This document shows positions 6,893 through 11,037 of a DNA stretch of 11,037 nt, piece by piece. The DNA is from Gammaproteobacteria bacterium (GTDB lineage: Bacteria > Pseudomonadota > Gammaproteobacteria > GRL18). The stretch lies in contig JANELJ010000038.1 of NCBI GenBank assembly GCA_024511395.1, positions 1 through 11,037 on the forward strand, read 5' to 3'. The notes under the pieces are model-generated. The model searched no databases, had not been told where the DNA came from, and saw only the letters and a list, made by a program, of their open reading frames with translations. Made by a program: the position numbers and the translations under genes. The first letter of the stretch is position 1. Each line of letters starts with the position of its first letter.

Positions 6893-7783
6893 ATGACATG
6901 GATTAACGGACAATTTCAGTCCTCACTGCCTGTTTCTGACCGAGGGCTGGCTTATGGTGATGGTATTTTTGAAACCATTGTCTGCATCAATCAGAAACTG
7001 CACCTCTGGTTCCGTCACTGGCAACGTCTGCAGCAGGGCGCAAAACAGCTGGTTCTGGAACTGCCGGAACAGCAGACTTTATTAAACTGGATAGAACAGG
7101 CTCTGGCTGACAAAAATAATCCGTCTCTGGCTGTGGTTAAAATTATTATCACACGGGGTTCTGGCGGCAGGGGATATAAATGCCCTGAACAGCCGCAGCC
7201 GCGAACCATTATAACTATTCATCCTTGGCTGGAACATAATGATAATGACTATCAGCAGGGCATCAGTGCTATAGTCTGTCAGACCTGCCTTTCACTTCAA
7301 CCCGCTCTGGCCGGGATAAAACACCTGAACCGACTGGAACAGGTACTGGCGGCACAGGAACTGTTGGCCAATAATTGTCGGGAAGGTCTTATGCTGGAGT
7401 GTGCACCTGCCGCCAATGATACGTCTGCAAAAAAAATAGTAACAGAAGGTGTCAGTTCCAACCTGTTTTTTGTGAGCAGAGGACAGTTATTTACTCCGGA
7501 AATTACTTATAGTGGTATCAACGGCACAATACGCAGCGAATTACTGGAGCGAGCACAGGCTCTGGGTATACCGCTGGCAACGGGTCGTTATGAATTGCAG
7601 GAAATACTGAATGCCGATGAAGTGTTTTTTACCAATAGTATTTTTGGTATCCTTCCTGTCAGTAAAATAAGTTATCAACAAGGCCAGAACAGCAGGCACT
7701 ATCAGCAACGTGATGTGAGCATGCAACTGGCGAAAAGTCTGAACCCGGAGCTGCAGCGCCCCTGCCAATTTAATACCCTATGA
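6893..7783 (+). CDS. pabC: Aminodeoxychorismate lyase (PabC)
   Basis: PabC is a PLP enzyme of fold type IV that eliminates pyruvate from aminodeoxychorismate to give p-aminobenzoate. Conserved parts are VSDRGLAYGDGIFET (14-28), RGSGGRGY (88-95), GIKHLNRLEQVL (141-152) with Lys143 as the likely Schiff-base lysine, TEGVSSNLFF (184-193) and GINGTIR (208-214). The 296 residues exceed E. coli PabC (269). Part of the excess is about ten residues (around 170-182, AAND...) before the TEGVSSN segment, and part is a longer C-terminus. A branched-chain aminotransferase or D-amino-acid aminotransferase is less likely given the GIKHLNR motif and the pabB and mltG neighbours. The stop overlaps the mltG start by four bases (ATGA). 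Only a weak AAGAA precedes the ATG. Confidence 0.93.
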   Translation: MTWINGQFQSSLPVSDRGLAYGDGIFETIVCINQKLHLWFRHWQRLQQGAKQLVLELPEQQTLLNWIEQALADKNNPSLAVVKIIITRGSGGRGYKCPEQPQPRTIITIHPWLEHNDNDYQQGISAIVCQTCLSLQPALAGIKHLNRLEQVLAAQELLANNCREGLMLECAPAANDTSAKKIVTEGVSSNLFFVSRGQLFTPEITYSGINGTIRSELLERAQALGIPLATGRYELQEILNADEVFFTNSIFGILPVSKISYQQGQNSRHYQQRDVSMQLAKSLNPELQRPCQFNTL

Positions 7784-8817
7784 TAAAACGATTAATTAAA
7801 CTGATTGCCGTATTATTACTGATTGCCAGCTTTGCTGGAGCCTGGTACTGGAATGAATATAATGTGTTTTTGCAGACTCCGCTGAGTTTTTCTGATGATG
7901 CCGAGCGTACTGAACAGACCTTTACCATCCATAAGGGCGACAGTATAAAAAAAGTCGCCCGTAAACTGCAGGAACAGCACTTTATTGAGCATCCCCAGTA
8001 CTTCTGGCTCTACACCCGCTTATCCAAACAGGCTGAAAAAATAAAAGCAGGAGAATATACGCTTACCTCAGGCATGACAGTAGAGGAACTGGTGAACCGC
8101 TTTGTATCGGGTAAGGTGAATCAATATGCCCTGACTATTGTGGAAGGCTGGACAGTTAAAGATGCTCTGGCTCAGATAAACAAAGATCCCAATCTGGTTC
8201 ACACACTGGATAAGGAACCGGTTAAAGAAGTATTAAAAAAACTGCCGGAGTTGTTGAACAGCCCTTATAAAACCTTTGAAGGTCTGATTTATCCGGATAC
8301 CTATAAGTTTCCCAGAGGAACCACCGATCTGCAGTTTATTGAGCGTGCTTACAAACAGATGCAGCGTGTTCTGGAGCAGGAATGGCAGCAAAGAGAGAAA
8401 GACCTGCCGCTTAAAACCCCTTATGAGGTTCTAATCCTGGCTTCTATTGTAGAAAAAGAGTCCGGTGTCAGCAGTGAGCGCAGTAAAATTGCCGGGGTAT
8501 TTATCCGGCGTATTAAAAAGAAAATGCGTCTGCAGTCTGATCCCACCATTATTTACGGTATGGGCGATGACTATAAGGGAAATATCCGGCGTAAAGATAT
8601 CAATAAAAAGACGGCCTATAATACCTACCAGATAGGCGGTCTGCCGCCGACGCCGATTGCTATACCCGGCCGAGAAGCTATACATGCAGTACTGCATCCT
8701 GAAAAAGGCAAGAGCCTGTATTTTGTTGCTGATGGCAGCGGCGGCCATGTATTTACTAATAATTTGAAGGCGCATAATAAAGCCGTGCGCAAATACATCC
8801 TTAAAAAGAAGAATTAA
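7780..8817 (+). CDS. mltG: Endolytic peptidoglycan transglycosylase (MltG)
   Basis: MltG (YceG family) is an inner-membrane lytic transglycosylase that cuts nascent glycan strands and is proposed to set their length. The protein has 345 residues. A basic start is followed by one membrane segment at about residues 7-25, so the rest should face the periplasm. A LysM-like part lies at about 45-110 (HKGDSIKKVARKL). The YceG catalytic domain carries LASIVEKESG (220-229), whose EKE contains the Glu matching catalytic Glu218 of E. coli, then MRLQSDPTIIYGMG (249-262), TAYNTYQIGGLPP (278-290) and YFVADGSGGHVF (314-325). The start overlaps the pabC stop (ATGA) and has no clear ribosome binding site, so translation is likely coupled. 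The C-terminus is Lys-rich (LKKKN). Confidence 0.95.
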   Translation: MIKRLIKLIAVLLLIASFAGAWYWNEYNVFLQTPLSFSDDAERTEQTFTIHKGDSIKKVARKLQEQHFIEHPQYFWLYTRLSKQAEKIKAGEYTLTSGMTVEELVNRFVSGKVNQYALTIVEGWTVKDALAQINKDPNLVHTLDKEPVKEVLKKLPELLNSPYKTFEGLIYPDTYKFPRGTTDLQFIERAYKQMQRVLEQEWQQREKDLPLKTPYEVLILASIVEKESGVSSERSKIAGVFIRRIKKKMRLQSDPTIIYGMGDDYKGNIRRKDINKKTAYNTYQIGGLPPTPIAIPGREAIHAVLHPEKGKSLYFVADGSGGHVFTNNLKAHNKAVRKYILKKKN

Positions 8818-9447
8818 ATGTATCCAGGCAAATTTATTACCATAGAAGGGACAGAAGGGGCGGGTAAATCCACCAGTTTAAATTATATAAAGGACGTTCT
8901 GCAGCAAAAAGGTATTGTTTTTATTACCACCCGGGAGCCGGGCGGTACGCCCATTGCTGAAAAAATACGTGAACTGCTGCTGGATAAAGCGAATACCGCC
9001 TTATGTGATGACGCCGAATTGCTATTAATGTTTGCAGCCCGGACACAGCATTTAAATGAGCTGATTATTCCGGCACTGCAATCTGGTCAGTGGGTGATCA
9101 GTGACCGGTTTACCGATGCTACCTATGCCTACCAGGGCGGTGGCAGAGGACTGCCCTGGGAAAAAATTGCCCAGCTTGAGCAATGGGTTCAGGGTGACTT
9201 GCGTCCTGATGCCACTATTTTACTGGATATCCCAGTTGAACAGGGCATGGAGCGGGTGCGCAGTCGGGGCGAGACAGACCGCTTTGAAGAAGAGCAAATG
9301 TCTTTTTTCAGTCGCATCCGCGAAGCCTACCTCAGACTCGCCAGAGAAAACCCGCAGCGTTATTATATTATTGATACCCGGCCGGCCATTGAAGTAGTTT
9401 ATCAGCAGCTGGACAGGGCACTGAAAAAGCTGGTTGATAATGTCTGA
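8818..9447 (+). CDS. tmk: Thymidylate kinase (Tmk)
   Basis: Tmk phosphorylates dTMP to dTDP using ATP, a required step of DNA precursor synthesis in the cytosol. The 209 residues match the family. Motifs in order are the P-loop GTEGAGKST (11-19), TREPGGTP (38-45), the thymidylate kinase signature ISDRFTDATYAYQGGGRG (94-111) and the LID segment RSRGETDRFEEE (148-159). The LID basic residues and the lack of an Arg in the P-loop resemble the E. coli type. The ATG directly follows the mltG stop codon, with AAGAAG-type purines just upstream. The 3' end overlaps holB by 8 bases. Confidence 0.97.
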   Translation: MYPGKFITIEGTEGAGKSTSLNYIKDVLQQKGIVFITTREPGGTPIAEKIRELLLDKANTALCDDAELLLMFAARTQHLNELIIPALQSGQWVISDRFTDATYAYQGGGRGLPWEKIAQLEQWVQGDLRPDATILLDIPVEQGMERVRSRGETDRFEEEQMSFFSRIREAYLRLARENPQRYYIIDTRPAIEVVYQQLDRALKKLVDNV

Positions 9448-10540
9448 TCCCGCCGCTGTATCTGAACCTTTACTGGCCGCCAGTTTATATCCCTGGCACC
9501 AGTCGCTCTGGCAGCAGCTGGCCGGTGATCAGCCTAAACTGGACAATTTCCCCCATGCTTTATTATTAAGCGGTCTGGCCGGCAGTGGAAAAAAAGCTCT
9601 GGCGGCTTACCTGGCTCAGACCTTAATGTGTCATGCACCGCTACCGGAACCTCATAACGCTTCCCTGCAGCCCTGTCAGCAGTGTCGTTCCTGTCAGTTA
9701 TTTAATTCCGGTAATCACCCTGACCTGTATTATCTAAGTACACCGGAAGACAAAAAAATTATTCCGGTGGTAAATGTCCGGGATCTGATCCAGTGGACAG
9801 TATTAAGCAGTCAGCTGCTGCATAAAAAAGTCGTTATTATCGAACCGGCTGATGCCATGAACCAGAATGCAGCCAACAGCCTGTTAAAAACCCTGGAAGA
9901 ACCATCAGCCAATACCGTCTTGATCCTGGTAACCAGCAAAAAACAGTCCTTACTGCCGACTATTCGCAGTCGCTGTCAGACACTTGATATTGCTCTGCCG
10001 GAAACTGCCGCAGCCCGGCATTGGCTGCAGGAGCAGGGGATTGAACAACCGGAACTGATGCTGGCACTGGCTGCAGGTTCACCCATCAAGGCTCGTGATA
10101 TGGCCGATGAAAATGCCCAGGCTGTTCGTAAAATGGTACTGGATAGTGTTTTACAGATTGCATCGGGCAGTAACGAGCCGGTTAGTGCAGCCGAACGATT
10201 ATTTAAACTGACCAGTAGCAAAAAGACCAAAACCACCAGAAGCAAGGCAGGGAAAAATAATGTATCCGCCAGTGTATCTGATATTATTTACTGGCTGGAT
10301 TCGGTCTGGACTGATCTGGCCAGAATAAGCCAGCTACAGGCTTTAATAGATGCCCGGTCATTTATCAGCAATCTCGATTATGAGCAGGACTTGCAACAAT
10401 TATCAAATAGATTATACTTAAAAAAACTTTTGCAACTATCTGATTCAGTTAATAAAGCCTACTTTGAAATTCAGGGCTCAGTGAATTTCAACCTGTTACT
10501 GGAAAAATTGCTGATTAACTGGAAAGATTGCCTTAAGTAA
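9440..10540 (+). CDS. holB: DNA polymerase III delta' subunit (HolB)
   Basis: HolB is the delta' subunit of the clamp loader, which places the beta clamp on primed DNA. The start chosen is the ATG at 9440 (366 residues). A TTG two codons earlier is possible but less likely. The AAA+ part shows HALLLSGLAGSGKKAL with a P-loop-like GLAGSGKK (45-52), a zinc-binding set Cys64, Cys79, Cys82 and Cys85, NANSLLKTLEEP-type sensor sequence (about 143-155) and the SRC motif (177-179). E. coli delta' has a decayed P-loop; here the Lys is kept but the next residue is Lys rather than Ser or Thr. Residues 259-272 form a Lys-rich, Ser/Thr-rich linker (SSKKTKTTRSKAGK) before the C-terminal collar domain. No ribosome binding site is clear, so coupling to tmk is likely. 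Confidence 0.94.
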   Translation: MSDPAAVSEPLLAASLYPWHQSLWQQLAGDQPKLDNFPHALLLSGLAGSGKKALAAYLAQTLMCHAPLPEPHNASLQPCQQCRSCQLFNSGNHPDLYYLSTPEDKKIIPVVNVRDLIQWTVLSSQLLHKKVVIIEPADAMNQNAANSLLKTLEEPSANTVLILVTSKKQSLLPTIRSRCQTLDIALPETAAARHWLQEQGIEQPELMLALAAGSPIKARDMADENAQAVRKMVLDSVLQIASGSNEPVSAAERLFKLTSSKKTKTTRSKAGKNNVSASVSDIIYWLDSVWTDLARISQLQALIDARSFISNLDYEQDLQQLSNRLYLKKLLQLSDSVNKAYFEIQGSVNFNLLLEKLLINWKDCLK

Positions 10541-10621
10541 CCTATTATTTAAAATTAAAAGAAAATATTCAGTATTTTTTAGAACAGAACAGTAGTTAGA
10601 ACAGTAAAGAGTTTTTGTATT

Positions 10622-10975
10622 ATGATGCGTCCCGGTCAGGCCAGACAGAGTATTTTATCGCTTTCCATTAAGGACAAGAGTGCGCTGTATGCGGCTTATA
10701 TGCCTTTTATTAAAAACGGCGGTCTGTTTATTCCCACCAACAAACAATACAAAATTAATGACGAAGTGTTTATGCTGCTCACCCTGCTGGATGAAAAAGA
10801 AAAACTACCTGTGGCCGGTACTATAGTCTGGATCACACCAACCGGCTCCCAGGGCAACCGAGTTGCTGGAGTCGGGGTTCAGTTCAGCAAACAGAATAAT
10901 GGTCAGGCACAGAAAAAAATTGAAACCTATCTGGCCGGTGCCTTACAGTCTGATCGACCTACCCATACTATGTAA
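10622..10975 (+). CDS. pilZ: Type IV pilus biogenesis protein PilZ
   Basis: This 117-residue single-domain protein closely resembles Pseudomonas PilZ, including KDKSALYAAYMPFIKNGGLFIPT (around residues 17-39), VAGTIVWITP, GNRVAGVGVQF and the ending YLAGALQSDRPTHTM. PilZ of this type is needed for type IV pilus assembly and acts through the extension ATPase PilB and FimX-like partners. The canonical c-di-GMP motifs are absent: there is no RxxxR switch before the domain, and NGGLF replaces D/NxSxxG. It probably does not bind c-di-GMP itself, as known for this subgroup. AAGAG at 10607-10611 precedes the ATG by 10 bases; a second ATG follows at once. The 81-bp gap after holB holds only AT-rich DNA and short repeats. 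The 62 bp after the stop hold no recognisable feature. Confidence 0.95.
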   Translation: MMRPGQARQSILSLSIKDKSALYAAYMPFIKNGGLFIPTNKQYKINDEVFMLLTLLDEKEKLPVAGTIVWITPTGSQGNRVAGVGVQFSKQNNGQAQKKIETYLAGALQSDRPTHTM

Positions 10976-10991
10976 TCTCTCATACTATGTA
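10964..10991. repeat. Short direct repeat spanning the pilZ stop codon
   Basis: CATACTATGTA occurs at 10964-10974 and again at 10981-10991, a 17-base offset. The first copy encodes the last residues of PilZ and contains most of the stop codon. The second lies just after the gene. It looks like a small local duplication of about 17 bp, with 13 of 17 positions kept. No function is apparent. Confidence 0.4.
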
Positions 10992-11037
10992 GTCCACCCT
11001 GAACAAAATATATGGCATTGATTTATAAAGAAATATT

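Noticed and set aside
10562..10578. AT-only hairpin after holB (AAAATA/TATTTT) as a terminator
   Set aside because: The 6-bp stem contains no G/C pair and would be unstable; pilZ may well be co-transcribed with holB.
1..11037. CRISPR array, tRNA, rRNA, transposase gene, defence or toxin-antitoxin genes
   Set aside because: I looked on both strands and found no spaced repeat array, no RNA gene and no such protein motif. The window is almost entirely housekeeping genes.

Overview
The window is a chromosomal housekeeping locus from a gammaproteobacterium that I cannot name to genus. Three things point there. The gene order fabH-fabD-fabG-acpP-fabF-(pabB)-pabC-mltG-tmk-holB-pilZ is a gammaproteobacterial one. 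The proteins resemble E. coli and Pseudomonas members of each family. The final gene is the small PilZ of type IV pilus biogenesis, which suggests a piliated, non-enteric lineage. Base composition is moderately AT-rich, especially between genes. All recognised genes lie on the + strand.

Layout. Positions 1-220 hold the 3' end of an unrecognised gene. A 176-bp AT-rich gap follows, with a good extended -10 promoter for fabH (397-1359). The usual upstream partners plsX and rpmF are not seen directly before fabH. The 250-bp fabH-fabD gap is mostly filled by a 160-bp palindromic element (1390-1549) with 31-bp arms and internal hairpins; it looks like a MITE or other dispersed intergenic repeat. 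fabD (1610-2575) and fabG (2575-3318) overlap by one base and end at a strong intrinsic terminator. acpP (3551-3790) stands alone between that terminator and a second hairpin. fabF (4017-5255) uses a TTG start and is followed by a third long hairpin.

The second half is one tightly packed unit: pabB, pabC, mltG, tmk and holB (5351-10540), with gaps or overlaps of +12, -4, 0 and -8 bases. pilZ (10622-10975) follows after 81 bp.

How the genes work together. FabD loads malonyl groups onto the acyl carrier protein AcpP. FabH starts the chain from acetyl-CoA, FabF elongates it, and FabG performs the first reduction. PabB and PabC make p-aminobenzoate for folate; the amidotransferase PabA is not in the window. 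Tmk makes dTDP and HolB is a clamp-loader subunit, so folate, thymidylate and replication sit together. MltG trims nascent peptidoglycan and PilZ serves type IV pili.

I found no new defence, mobile or biosynthetic system. The items most worth checking are the palindromic element at 1390-1549, the Ala in place of the PabB nucleophile Lys (PIAGT), and the unidentified gene upstream of fabH.
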